Assembly (NCBI GenBank): GCA_965226945.1
Contig: OZ245717.1
Location: 7,936,001-8,000,000 of the forward strand
DNA: 64,000 nt
Origin: SYLG01 sp965226945
GTDB lineage: Bacteria > Planctomycetota > Planctomycetia > Gemmatales > Gemmataceae
Direction of reading: 5' to 3'
Below are positions 42,898 to 52,658 of the stretch, piece by piece. The notes under the pieces are model-generated. The model was not told the DNA's origin. It did no database searches and saw only the letters and a program-made list of their open reading frames with translations. The position numbers and the translations under genes were made by a program. Position 1 is the first letter of the stretch. Each line of letters opens with the position of its first letter.

Positions 42898-43362
42898 TTA
42901 CGCGCAACCCGCCTTCATCCCGGCTTGCATTTCTTCGGGTGTGACGTCCTTGACATGCGTGCCGAACGACCATTTGTGGCCGAAGGGATCGACGACCACG
43001 CCGTAGCGATCGCCCCAGAACATTTCCCCAACCGGCATGACCACCGTCGCTCCGGCGGCCGCGGCCTGGGCCAGGAGGGCGTCGGCATTTTCCACTTGCA
43101 GGTGGATGGTGACGGGCGAACCGTTCAGGGTTTTGGGCCCAATACTCCCCCATTCCAGGTATTCATCCACGATCATGAGTTGCGAGGTGCCGATTTGCAC
43201 CCGTCCGTGCATCACCTTGCCGTCGGGACTGTGCATCCTCATGTGTTCAATGGCGTTAAACGCCTTCTTGTAAAAATCGATCGCCGCGTCAGCACCCGCG
43301 CAGACCAGGTGAGGGGTCACGGTGTGCATGCCATCTGGTACCGCCTTAACAGCCTTGGACAT
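42898..43362 (-). CDS. VOC-superfamily (PhnB/glyoxalase-like) protein
   Basis: Small metal-binding beta-alpha-beta fold protein; PhnB-type members have no settled substrate. The 154 residues include HTVTPHLVCAGADAAIDFYK at the start, HGRVQIGTSQLMIVDEY in the centre, TIHLQVENADALLAQAAAAG, and GDRYGVVVDPFGHKWSFGTH near the end, the closing motif of PhnB-like proteins. GGAG lies 8 bases before the ATG. It is a single gene flanked by IS debris on one side and a 542-bp gap on the other. Confidence 0.87.
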   Translation of the reverse strand: MSKAVKAVPDGMHTVTPHLVCAGADAAIDFYKKAFNAIEHMRMHSPDGKVMHGRVQIGTSQLMIVDEYLEWGSIGPKTLNGSPVTIHLQVENADALLAQAAAAGATVVMPVGEMFWGDRYGVVVDPFGHKWSFGTHVKDVTPEEMQAGMKAGCA

Positions 43363-43809
43363 GAATCAAACTCCATTACATGAAAGTCGTAAAAACCAAG
43401 AAGCTAACTTGGCCGTGAACTGAGGCCGACCTAGTGCCATTGGTCGAACTCGGTCGCGGGAAATCGACAGACGGTGAGAGAAAATTCTGATTGGAATCAT
43501 TTGCGACGGGGGATGGCGAAACGAACAGCGGTTCATCGCTTCTGTCATCCGCATCGATCCGCAACTTGGGAGCCGCATGGACCGAGCCGTCCTTCGGGCG
43601 GACGGATCCACCCAGTTGTGTCGCCATGATCCGCAACTTGGCCCACGACCGCATCACTTTGGCGGCTAATTCAAGAAAGGCGGCTGGGAACCAAAGGCAT
43701 CGCTTCTGACGAATGCCAGGCGGTTACCAAAACCGGAGCAAAGGCAGTCCCCGGTCTTGTCGAAAAAAAGGCGCGAAGCCATCCCACAAAAGCCCCCAAA
43801 CCACCCTTC

Positions 43810-43837
43810 TTGACCAAAACTCCCAAATCAAGATAAT
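43810..43837 (+). promoter_or_regulatory. Possible sigma-70-type promoter for the large repeat protein
   Basis: TTGACC (43810-43815), a 16-base spacer and GATAAT (43832-43837) each match 5 of 6 consensus positions and lie 67 bp before the ATG at 43905. The rest of the 43363-43904 gap has only short frames without support. Confidence 0.4.
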
Positions 43838-43904
43838 GACATAATCTTCCCAAAACCACTAATGTCGGTCCATTTGGCCGCTTTCCACCTTCCCGCGAGA
43901 CGCC

Positions 43905-46900
43905 ATGCTTCCCTTTTCGTTTGCCTCCCGTGGCTCCAAGCGCGTTTTGAAGCGAATTTCCGGACTTCAGAAGAATCGGGTTACAAATCGAGTCACCCTC
44001 GAAACTCTGGAAGATCGCCTCGTACCGGCCAATCCCGGGAACATCGTCTCCGGACAACTTTATCGGGATGTCGCGTTTTACGATTTCCGCGGCGACACGG
44101 TGAACGTCAGCGTCACGGGGCCGGTCACCGCCAGCGGCGGTTTCACACTCGACCTCAACGGCGGGGCGGTGAACTTCTCCGATATCGACAACATCAATCT
44201 CATTGGCCTCACCGCCAAAAACAGCCTGATCATCCAGGTCACTCCAAATCAACTGACGATCGATTCCGGCGGCGAATTCACCAAAATGTGGAGCAGTGGT
44301 TATGTGAATGTCGGTTTCATCACCTCCGCTTTTGATCCCGAACGGCCTGGTGCGCCCGCCACGACGGCAATGGGCGGGATCCAGCTTAGCGCCGCGGTGG
44401 TGAATTCCATTGACCTGCCGAATGTAAGCATCGGCAATATTAGCCTGGACACCGGCAAAGTGATCTTTGTCGACCGAGTCAACGGGCAAAACCCCTCGGC
44501 CGTGAACATCAATGTTCCGGTGGTCACAGCGGGGCAGGGCGCCGTCCTCACGGAGGTTGTCGATGAAAGCGCGAACGCCGCCCCGGCGCCTTATAACCCG
44601 TGCGCTGGCCTGATCGACCTCGGGGATATCGATGCCGCCGGCATTACCACCCTGACGATCAATGGCGCGATCAGCAGCGAAACCGGAAATCCCTTTAGTC
44701 CACCCTCGTCCAGCTCCAACTCCACCTCGGGAACTCCGGGAGATACCACAACCGACATCGAAGGCGTGATCACCGTAAGCGGCGCGATCGGATCGATCGT
44801 CGCCCCCCTGGGAGAGTTGCGAGGTTCGGTTACGGCGGGGAGCATTGGGTCGATTCAAGTTGGGAAATTAAGCGGCGATATCACGACGACCGATAGCTCT
44901 CAGGCTCTCAAAATCGCGCTTCCCTCGCAATTTTCGGGGCATATTCGTTCGGCGGGGCACTTGAATCTGGGTTTTCCCAACGGAACCTCCGGAAAAGGAG
45001 AAACGGGAGCCATCGAAGCAGGAGGGGGAATTTCCGGCATCAACACCAAATCGGCGACCGACCCCATTTATGTACCAGCGAGCTATCCGGGTGTAGTCAA
45101 TAACTTCAGCACGTCCATCGGCATTTCGGATCTGGTTTTCGAGGGCACGGCACTCTCCCACTGGAGTTCCGCCAGCGCCATTGGCAACATCACCGCGAAT
45201 ATATTTGGCGCCGGCTTCCTGGCCGAAGCTGTTTCCAGCATCGGCAACATTAAAGCCACGCAAACCACGCTGGCCAATGACCAAGGGACGGTGTCGGCCG
45301 TTCTCATGGAGGGTCATTTTCAGGCCGGCGGCTCGATCGGAAACATCAATTCGGCCGTGCAAATCAACGCCAATTTTCTTGCCGGCCAGAATATCGGGTC
45401 GATCACGGCTACCACCGGGGGCATCAACTCCACGGTCATCCTCGCCGGGGGCAATATTGGCGCGATCACGGCATTCCAATTGGAGGCGTCGGACACCCAA
45501 ATCTCCGCCGGCGGCAATATCGGCAATATCCGCATTTACTCAGGCACCTGGAGCGCGCGGGTGAAGGGCGCCAACATCGGCACGATCACGATCGACAGCG
45601 GGATGTTGGACAATGCGGTATTCGTCGCGGGCCAGTCAATTGGCGACATCACCGTGACGAACAAACAGGGCAACGCCATCGAAGGAGGCAGCATCATTGC
45701 TGGTAAAAACATCGGCAACATCGCGGCTTACGCCTTCCAGGGCACCGGCATTTTGGGAACACTGATCCAGGCGGGCAACCATACCGGCGACCAGATCGCC
45801 AGCATCAAGGGCATTTCCTACAGTGTGGCAATTCTGCCCCCCATAACGCCACCTTCTCCCTCCAACCCGGGAGTGAACAATGGCATCGACAAGGTCCAGA
45901 TTCTGGCGGCGTCGATCGGGCCGATCCTGGGGCAGGGCTATGCCGGAACCGGCATCTTCCAGAGCGTGATTCATAGCCAAATGGGGGACATCGCCTCGAT
46001 CACCGGCATCGGCAACATCGATGGCATTTACCATTCCACCGTGGTGGCGGAAGGGGGCATGGGATCCATTAGCGGGCAGTCGACCGTGCAGGGGGACGGC
46101 ATCAATGGAGGGAGCTTCGACGCGAATGGGACGGCCGACCCGAGCAAGGGGAATCTTGGACAGATTTCCGGTCAAGGCGGGCCCGCCGGCGGAAACGGTA
46201 TCCAGTTGACGCGGCTTCAGGCAACCGGAAAAATCGCCGGAATTCAGGGGACTGCAAACGCCAATGGCGGCAACGCCATCGATACGATCAGCGCTTACGC
46301 GACCGCATTCGGTTCGATCGACGCCTTGGTCCTGGGGGGCCAGACCGGAAGCGGAATCGTCGGCTGCACGATTAAGGCTTGGTCCGACTACACCAACAAG
46401 CGGCCCGAATCGCAAATCGCGGCCATCACCGCCGACGTTCGATCGGCCCTGGGCTTGGGCATCACGGAAACGACTGTCACCTCCAAGGGAGATCTTGTTT
46501 CCATCCATTCCCGGGCCCTGAATGCTTCGGCCATCTCCGAGAGCACATTCACCCTTTCGCAGGGGGATTTCGGCAACATCTACGGGGAATCGACCAACAG
46601 TGGCAACGCGATCCAATACAGCAGCTTCATTGCCGACAATGGCGCGGTCACCTCGGCGACCGACCTGACCTCCGTCGAGGCCTCAGGCATCGTCGCGATC
46701 TCCAATGGCACATCCGTTCTCGCGAATGGCATCGTGGGGTCGACCTTCATGGCCGACACCAACATCGGCATGATCCGCGCGACGACCCGGGGCGGCACGG
46801 CAATTGAAGGTTCCACCTTCGTGGCCGACTCCAATTTCGGCAATCCGAACAATGGCCCCAACCTGCCTTTTTCCAACGCCGCCGGCGATGGCGACCTGGG

Positions 46901-48698
46901 CGCCCTGCTCGGAATTTATGCCGAAACTTCCGGCCAACACCTGGCGTCTTCCGCGGCGATTAGCGGTTCGACCTTCGAGGGAGAACTCATCGTCAAGATC
47001 ACCGCCCTGGTGACCGATCGCGAGGAAGGCGGGCCGGGAATCAGCGATTCCACCTTTACCGCGCGAAACGCCGTCCACGATGGCCAGGGGAATTTCAATA
47101 ACAAGGGGACCATCGGTGCGATCACCGTCGTCGATGGTTCGCTCAATGGAAACGGCATCGAGACCAGCGAGTTCCTCGCCGGAGCGGGGGGTTCGATTGG
47201 CGACATCAATGTGACCACCCTGGGCGGCACGGGTATTTTTCAAAGCACCTTTAGCGCCAGTGCTTTCGACTTCGACCAGGCCGAGTTCGATTCCAAAATC
47301 GGCAACATCACGGTGACGACGGGGCGTTCGGCCGGCGGCCAGTTGCTTAGCTTGCCCCCTCCTCCCAACAATGCCTGGACCCTCGTTCCCGCGGGCATCA
47401 GCACGAGTTATTTCGCCGCGAACGCCGGAATCGGCAACATCAAGGTGAACTCCATCGGCACGGGGGTTTTCTTCTCGGCCTTTCTTGCCAATTTCGCCCT
47501 GGAAACCGGTTACGGGTTCCCCGGTTTGATTTTGCCCCTGCTTGCCCCGAATGTTCCCGGGGACATTGGCAATATCGAGATCACCTCCTCGGGCCGATTT
47601 GGGGCGGGATCGGTTTTCTCGGTTTTCGCAGGCGACAACATCGGCAAAATCCAACTGCAGATCGCCTCGCGCGATCCCAACGGAGCGCCGGTGAATTTGC
47701 CGAATCTCCCAGGCCCAATTGGCGCCGCCCTTCATTTCGTGGAAAACCTGATCAATTACACGATTCAAAATGTCGGACCGGCCGCATCCGCCGGCTCCCT
47801 GTTCGTGGCGACGAACGGCAATATTGGGGGAATCACGGTCAAGAATTCCGGCCCCGGCTCCGACGCTCTACTTTCAGCTTTCGTGGCCATTAAAGATACT
47901 GGCTTTTTAGGTCTGGGTAACCTTGGTCCTGTCGATAGCTATGCAAGCTTGACCGCGCCTCTGAAACTGAATTTATTACTGGGGTTCCCTTCGGGCACTC
48001 CCGTTACGACCCCGGTGAAGGCGGCCGCGATTTTGACTCCGGTCCCAAAGGTCTACAAGGCGAAAGAAACCTTGAATTTTTATGTGACCTTTAGCGGATC
48101 GGTCAGCGTGAAGGGTCAACCCACCCTTCCCGTGATGGTGGGTTCCGCGACAAGGCAAGCGCTGTATCAGTCCGGAAGTGGTTCTTCCAAGCTCTTATTC
48201 AGCCTGGTGGTCGAGCCAGGCGACGCGGGGAATGTAACGATCCCCGCCGGAACCGCCATTCACACCGATGCCGCGAACCGGATTGCCGCGAGCGCGACCG
48301 GGATTCTGATCAATCAACTCAATCCCGCCAAGATCGGCGCAACCAAGGGGGTGTCGGTGGTGACGGCCCCTCCCAAAGTGCTGAGCGTATCGCCGGTCAC
48401 CTCACCTTCGACCACGAGTGGCTATAAGGTTGGCGAATTGCTGACCGTAATCGTCACATTCAATCAAACGGTGCTGACTGCCGGAGCTCCCTGGATGCTT
48501 TTGAACTTCGGCACCGTCAAGCGATCCCTCGTTTATCAAAGCGGCAGCGGGACCAACACCCTTCGGTTCACCTATAAGGTCACCAAACAAGACGTCTTGA
48601 CTCATCAAGTCGGCACAACGGACGGATTGATCAACCTCCCTCCCAAGGCAACCATCAAGGACCTTGCGGGGAATCGAGCGATCTTGACCGGCCTATAG
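43905..48698 (+). CDS. Giant exported repeat protein with LEDRLVP motif
   Basis: A 1597-residue surface or secreted protein of unknown function. LEDRLVP at residues 35-41 in TLETLEDRLVPANPG is an N-terminal motif of many very large planctomycete exported proteins. From about residue 100 to 1360 the sequence is built of irregular short repeats with GNIG-xI or GSI-xI at each turn (AGGNIGNIRIYSG, AGQSIGDITVTNK, AGKNIGNIAAYAF), the spacing expected of a right-handed beta-helix. The last about 230 residues hold two related beta-sandwich domains (ALYQSGSGSSKLLFSLVV and SLVYQSGSGTNTLRFTYKV) resembling Ig-like bacterial surface domains. No catalytic motif is seen. The start lacks a strong Shine-Dalgarno. 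It is convergent with ggt, with 25 bp between stops. Confidence 0.85.
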   Translation: MLPFSFASRGSKRVLKRISGLQKNRVTNRVTLETLEDRLVPANPGNIVSGQLYRDVAFYDFRGDTVNVSVTGPVTASGGFTLDLNGGAVNFSDIDNINLIGLTAKNSLIIQVTPNQLTIDSGGEFTKMWSSGYVNVGFITSAFDPERPGAPATTAMGGIQLSAAVVNSIDLPNVSIGNISLDTGKVIFVDRVNGQNPSAVNINVPVVTAGQGAVLTEVVDESANAAPAPYNPCAGLIDLGDIDAAGITTLTINGAISSETGNPFSPPSSSSNSTSGTPGDTTTDIEGVITVSGAIGSIVAPLGELRGSVTAGSIGSIQVGKLSGDITTTDSSQALKIALPSQFSGHIRSAGHLNLGFPNGTSGKGETGAIEAGGGISGINTKSATDPIYVPASYPGVVNNFSTSIGISDLVFEGTALSHWSSASAIGNITANIFGAGFLAEAVSSIGNIKATQTTLANDQGTVSAVLMEGHFQAGGSIGNINSAVQINANFLAGQNIGSITATTGGINSTVILAGGNIGAITAFQLEASDTQISAGGNIGNIRIYSGTWSARVKGANIGTITIDSGMLDNAVFVAGQSIGDITVTNKQGNAIEGGSIIAGKNIGNIAAYAFQGTGILGTLIQAGNHTGDQIASIKGISYSVAILPPITPPSPSNPGVNNGIDKVQILAASIGPILGQGYAGTGIFQSVIHSQMGDIASITGIGNIDGIYHSTVVAEGGMGSISGQSTVQGDGINGGSFDANGTADPSKGNLGQISGQGGPAGGNGIQLTRLQATGKIAGIQGTANANGGNAIDTISAYATAFGSIDALVLGGQTGSGIVGCTIKAWSDYTNKRPESQIAAITADVRSALGLGITETTVTSKGDLVSIHSRALNASAISESTFTLSQGDFGNIYGESTNSGNAIQYSSFIADNGAVTSATDLTSVEASGIVAISNGTSVLANGIVGSTFMADTNIGMIRATTRGGTAIEGSTFVADSNFGNPNNGPNLPFSNAAGDGDLGALLGIYAETSGQHLASSAAISGSTFEGELIVKITALVTDREEGGPGISDSTFTARNAVHDGQGNFNNKGTIGAITVVDGSLNGNGIETSEFLAGAGGSIGDINVTTLGGTGIFQSTFSASAFDFDQAEFDSKIGNITVTTGRSAGGQLLSLPPPPNNAWTLVPAGISTSYFAANAGIGNIKVNSIGTGVFFSAFLANFALETGYGFPGLILPLLAPNVPGDIGNIEITSSGRFGAGSVFSVFAGDNIGKIQLQIASRDPNGAPVNLPNLPGPIGAALHFVENLINYTIQNVGPAASAGSLFVATNGNIGGITVKNSGPGSDALLSAFVAIKDTGFLGLGNLGPVDSYASLTAPLKLNLLLGFPSGTPVTTPVKAAAILTPVPKVYKAKETLNFYVTFSGSVSVKGQPTLPVMVGSATRQALYQSGSGSSKLLFSLVVEPGDAGNVTIPAGTAIHTDAANRIAASATGILINQLNPAKIGATKGVSVVTAPPKVLSVSPVTSPSTTSGYKVGELLTVIVTFNQTVLTAGAPWMLLNFGTVKRSLVYQSGSGTNTLRFTYKVTKQDVLTHQVGTTDGLINLPPKATIKDLAGNRAILTGL

Positions 48699-48723
48699 GA
48701 ACCCTTCAGGTTGAACGCCCCGG

Positions 48724-50421
48724 TCAATCGCCGCGGGCGTCGCCTTGAATGCGCAAATCGGGAGCGGCCTCGATCGGGCCATCTTTCAGCCGGCGAACGA
48801 GAGTGTGGGCATCTCCCTGGCGGGAGCGAGTGACCTTCATTCCCATCGCTTCCAGTGCTTTGATCGACTTCTCGAACTCCTCATTGTCCGTTTTTTCGGC
48901 GCGAAGCACCGCGGGCATCCATTGATGATGAATGCGGGGTGCGTCAACGGCATCGCGGGCTGACATGTCGAACGCCATCAAGTTCAAGATGACCTGCGTC
49001 ACCGTATTGGGAATCGTCCGTCCACCGGGGCTGCCAGAGACGATCCAGGCTCTGCCATCCTTGGAGACGATTACTGGTGTCTGGGAACTGAGCATGCGCT
49101 TTCCAGGAGCGATCAAGTTGGGCGGCGTGCCAATTTTCCCCTTGTCGTCGGTGTAGCCGGGAACCCAGTTGAAATCGCCCATTTCGTTATTGAGCAGAAA
49201 ACCGAAACCCTTGGCGATCACCCCGCTGCCGTAGCTGTCTTCCAGGGTGTAGGTGTTCGATACCGCCATGCCATCGCCATCCATGACACTGAAGTGTGTG
49301 GTCTGCTCGCTTTCGTGAGCAAGCGGGATGGCTTCGCCCAAATTGCTTTCCTTGAGGAAGCGATCCGCGTGAATTTTCTTGGCAAGCATCGCCACATAAG
49401 CCTTTTCAAGCAAGAAATGGGGTGGCGGAATGAACTCGGGGTCGCCGACAAAGCGCGCCCGGTCGCGATAGGCAAGTCGCGACGCTTCCGTGATGAGATG
49501 AAGGTTGCGCTTCGAGTTGCGGGAATGCTCGTTGAGGTCGAATTCGTTCAAAATACCGAGCATTTGCAATAGCGCAAAGCCGCCAGAACTGGGCGGCCCA
49601 GGAACAATGATTTGATTGCCGCGGAAGCTGCCCGTCAAGGGCTTGCGCACCATCGCCTTGTAAAGACCCAGATCTTCCATCGTCATGACGCCGCCCGACG
49701 TGGCAACGGTGTCGACGATCGCCTGACCCAGCGGGCCCTTGTAAAAGGCATCAGGACCCTGGTCGCGAATGAGTTTCATGGCTTTGGCAAGATCGGGCTG
49801 CACCAGGCGCATGCCCGCTTTCCACTCCGTGGCGCCGCCTTGCGGGCCCAACACGCGATGCAATTCGGGAAAGCGGTTCTTGGAATGGTTCTTCAGCGCC
49901 CCGTTGAGCGAACGAGCCAAGCCGGGATATACGGCAAATCCGTCCTGCGCCAGGCTCAAGGCCGGTTGAACCAGATCGGGCCAGGGCAGCTTGCCATGGC
50001 GTTTGTGTGCCAGGTAAAGGCCGGCCAGCGTTCCCGGCACGCCGACTGCTTTCCCCGTGTGCGTCGAATCGGTCCGGGAATAAAAGGTGGGGTTCGTGGC
50101 CAGGGGCGCCGTTTCCCGATATTCGATGCATTCGGCTGGGCGGTCGGGGCGATGAACGAGCATGAAGCCCCCGCCGCCGATGTTGCCGGCTTCGGGCCAG
50201 GTCACCGCCATCGCCAGCGCTAAGGCAACGCTCGCATCAACGGCATTGCCGCCTTTGCGCAGGATTTCCAGGCCCGCCTTGGTCGCCTCGGGGCAAACCG
50301 CCGCCACCGCATATTGGCGAAAGGACGACTGCGAGTCTTGCGCGAAGGCCATCCGGCCCGGCAAAAAACTAGAACCCAAAATGAGCAAACCATGCAGGGC
50401 GAATGAAGGAGAAAATTTCAT
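48724..50421 (-). CDS. ggt: Gamma-glutamyltransferase
   Basis: Periplasmic N-terminal nucleophile hydrolase that removes or transfers the gamma-glutamyl group of glutathione and related peptides. The 565-residue precursor has a signal peptide (FALHGLLILGSSFLPGRMAF). The heavy-chain part includes GGNAVDASVALALAM and GGGGFMLVH. The self-cleavage site is TTHFSVMDGDG, with Thr375 as the expected nucleophile of the small subunit. The downstream binding text GVIAKGFGFLLNNEM, MLSSQTPVIV and GSPGGRTIPNTV is typical. Length is normal. A tRNA 3'-end-like sequence sits immediately upstream of the start codon. Confidence 0.94.
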   Translation of the reverse strand: MKFSPSFALHGLLILGSSFLPGRMAFAQDSQSSFRQYAVAAVCPEATKAGLEILRKGGNAVDASVALALAMAVTWPEAGNIGGGGFMLVHRPDRPAECIEYRETAPLATNPTFYSRTDSTHTGKAVGVPGTLAGLYLAHKRHGKLPWPDLVQPALSLAQDGFAVYPGLARSLNGALKNHSKNRFPELHRVLGPQGGATEWKAGMRLVQPDLAKAMKLIRDQGPDAFYKGPLGQAIVDTVATSGGVMTMEDLGLYKAMVRKPLTGSFRGNQIIVPGPPSSGGFALLQMLGILNEFDLNEHSRNSKRNLHLITEASRLAYRDRARFVGDPEFIPPPHFLLEKAYVAMLAKKIHADRFLKESNLGEAIPLAHESEQTTHFSVMDGDGMAVSNTYTLEDSYGSGVIAKGFGFLLNNEMGDFNWVPGYTDDKGKIGTPPNLIAPGKRMLSSQTPVIVSKDGRAWIVSGSPGGRTIPNTVTQVILNLMAFDMSARDAVDAPRIHHQWMPAVLRAEKTDNEEFEKSIKALEAMGMKVTRSRQGDAHTLVRRLKDGPIEAAPDLRIQGDARGD

Positions 50422-50448
50422 GGAAGCGATCCCGGGATTCGAACCTGG
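50421..50448 (-). other. tRNA 3'-end-like sequence upstream of ggt
   Basis: On the minus strand CCAGGTTCGAATCCCGG forms a T-arm (one mismatch in the stem) and is followed by seven bases, one further base and CCA, the layout of a tRNA 3' end. No matching acceptor 5' strand, D-arm or anticodon arm lies upstream, so it is not a working tRNA. It may be the relic of an attachment site. Confidence 0.35.
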
Positions 50449-50506
50449 AAAACCGTAAAATCGACCTGATTAACCTATCCGGGACGGACCAGGGACAACT
50501 GCCAAG

Positions 50507-51502
50507 ATGGCCAAGGTTTACGATTTTCCAAAGGATTTGGCGCAATACGGCCCTGGGCTTGGCAAGCCCAAAGAGCAAAGAGAGCCTGTTTCACGGGTTC
50601 AAGCCGCCGACTATTGCCGTGAATTAACGCGCAGCCATTACGAAAACTTTTCCGTCGTCAGTTGGTTTTTACCCAAACGACTGTTGAAGCCGTTTGAAGC
50701 CGTGTACGCATTCTGCAGGTGGTCCGACGACCTCGGCGATGAGACCGGCGGGCCAGAGCAAGCGATCCCCTTGCTCAACTGGTGGCAACAGGAACTGGAA
50801 ACCTCCTGGGCTCAACCGCATCACGCCGTTCACCCGGTGATGATTGCCCTTGCGGCGGTGCGCGAAGATCATGATCTTGAAATCGACCCATTTCTACGGT
50901 TGATTCAGGCCTTCAAGCTGGACCAGACCAAGAATCGTTTTGGCTCGCGCGCGGAGTTGCTTGCTTATTGCCACAATTCGGCCGATCCGGTCGGGGAGAT
51001 CGTCTTGACCTTATTTGGCAAGAAGGACCCGACCACGCTGCCACTCTCCCATGCGATTTGCACCGGGTTGCAACTGGCCAATTTTTGGCAGGATCTTTCG
51101 CGCGATCTCGACATCAATCGGATTTACTTACCGGCGGAAGATCAAGCACAATGGGGCATCAACGAAGCCGACCTCTTCGCACGCAAGGCAACCGAGCCGA
51201 TTCGCGCGCTGCTCAAGCAGGAAGTCGACTGGGCCGCGCAATGTTTCGAGCAGGGCAGAGAACTGCCGGCCATGGTTGGGGGAACGTTGGGTGCGCAAAT
51301 CGGCCTCTTCTGGAATGGGGGCCGCGCGATCCTCAACCGCATCCGCGCCGAAGGCTACCGATCCCTGGAAACGCGGCCGCGGCTAACAAAATGGGATAAA
51401 GGCCGACTGCTGCTGGGAGGATTGACCGGCTGGCTTCTTGGCCCCTTAAAACGAGGCCGACATGCGTTGCGAAAAACCACTCAAGCAGCAAGGTCTCGGT
51501 AA
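50507..51502 (+). CDS. hpnC: Squalene synthase-like protein HpnC
   Basis: Prenyl-condensing enzyme of the HpnCDE route. In that route HpnD makes presqualene diphosphate, HpnC makes hydroxysqualene, and HpnE reduces it to squalene for hopanoids or sterols. The 331 residues have the all-helical trans-isoprenyl fold with two Asp-rich motifs: FCRWSDDLGDE near residue 69 and FWQDLSRDLDINRIYLP near 200. The first motif and the HYENFSVVSWFLPKRLL opening resemble HpnC rather than phytoene synthase. The start has only a weak upstream purine run. hpnD follows on the same strand after 158 bp. No hpnE or cyclase is in the window. Confidence 0.9.
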   Translation: MAKVYDFPKDLAQYGPGLGKPKEQREPVSRVQAADYCRELTRSHYENFSVVSWFLPKRLLKPFEAVYAFCRWSDDLGDETGGPEQAIPLLNWWQQELETSWAQPHHAVHPVMIALAAVREDHDLEIDPFLRLIQAFKLDQTKNRFGSRAELLAYCHNSADPVGEIVLTLFGKKDPTTLPLSHAICTGLQLANFWQDLSRDLDINRIYLPAEDQAQWGINEADLFARKATEPIRALLKQEVDWAAQCFEQGRELPAMVGGTLGAQIGLFWNGGRAILNRIRAEGYRSLETRPRLTKWDKGRLLLGGLTGWLLGPLKRGRHALRKTTQAARSR

Positions 51503-51660
51503 GACACGACAACACTCAAGCGATGGCCCCGTGGCGCCGCACGCCTAGAATCGCTGCCAATTTTGAGACCCGGTGTGAGACAGGCCGAACATGAACCCAG
51601 CCCAGCATCGCCTCCCCAACCGCCTCCTCCTTGGAAGCGCTCCCACATAGGAAGGACCCT

Positions 51661-52584
51661 ATGCATTCACCGACTCTTCCCATGCCTCAACCCTTGGCTC
51701 AGCCCCCCGGCTCTTTCCTGACGGCCTGCCAGGAAATCTGCCGCACCGCGGGATCCAATTTCACCGCGGCGTTCGCTTTCTTGCCCAAAAGACAGCGCGA
51801 AGCCATGGTGGCCCTTTATGCCTTCATGAGACAAACCGACGATCTGTCCGATGAACCCGGCGACCCCACCGAAAAAGCCCGCAAACTCGCCCTCTGGGAA
51901 GTTCAACTAGGCCAAGCGATCGACGGTCCGTCTGCCCATTCCCAGATCCAAGCCGCCCCCTGCTGCGAGCCGGTGCTGGAAGCCGCCTCCTGGTTGGTGC
52001 AGACTTTCGGGGTCAAGCCCGACTATTTTCGCGAAGTGATCAAGGGAGTGCGCGCCGATCTCGATTTCACAGGCTTTGCCAATCGCGCCGAGCAAGACGC
52101 CTACTGCTACCGCGTGGCGTCCGTGGTCGGTCTTTGCTGCATCCGCATCTGGGGCGCCACCGACCCGAGGGCAGAATCTCCAAGCATCGCGACGGGCCTG
52201 GCATTTCAGCGCACCAACATCCTGCGGGATTTGAAGGAAGATTTGGAAAAAGGCCGCTGTTACATCCCGCGCGATGTCCTTGATGCGTTCGGCGCCCGGC
52301 CGGAGATCCCGAAGGATCCCAACCAATTGCTTGCCTGGACCAAGCTGGTGCAGTCTGAAGTCAACGGTTGCAAACCGCTCTACGATGCCGGTCAAGAGTT
52401 ATTTCAATTTCTGCCGCGGCCGGGCAGGGCGGTACTCCTTGGCTTTTCCAAGATCTACCGGTCGCTACTCGACACGATCGCGGCCCATCCCGAATCGATT
52501 TGGCAGGGCCGCACCAAGATTTCACGCTCGCGTAAGGGAACGATTTTCTTGAGAGCGCTGATCATGCGCTTCTTTGGTTGCTAA
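51661..52584 (+). CDS. hpnD: Presqualene diphosphate synthase HpnD
   Basis: Condenses two farnesyl diphosphates to presqualene diphosphate. From the ATG at 51661 (AGGAAGG upstream) it has 307 residues. The first Asp-rich motif is FMRQTDDLSDEPGD and the second is NILRDLKEDLEKGRCYIPRD, the latter text being characteristic of HpnD/phytoene-synthase relatives. FTAAFAFLPKRQREAMVALY is the usual N-terminal helix. Phytoene synthase is the main alternative, but pairing with hpnC makes HpnD much more likely. Confidence 0.9.
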   Translation: MHSPTLPMPQPLAQPPGSFLTACQEICRTAGSNFTAAFAFLPKRQREAMVALYAFMRQTDDLSDEPGDPTEKARKLALWEVQLGQAIDGPSAHSQIQAAPCCEPVLEAASWLVQTFGVKPDYFREVIKGVRADLDFTGFANRAEQDAYCYRVASVVGLCCIRIWGATDPRAESPSIATGLAFQRTNILRDLKEDLEKGRCYIPRDVLDAFGARPEIPKDPNQLLAWTKLVQSEVNGCKPLYDAGQELFQFLPRPGRAVLLGFSKIYRSLLDTIAAHPESIWQGRTKISRSRKGTIFLRALIMRFFGC

Positions 52585-52658
52585 CGAGCCTGCAGCGAAT
52601 CGTAATCAGCAGCTCTTAAACAAATCCGCGAAATCCAGGCGTCAGACCAATGACCCGG

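Noticed and set aside
50403..50627. Small frame beginning MKEKISWKRSRDSN
   Set aside because: Its central part is a translation of the tRNA-like sequence and it overlaps the hpnC start.
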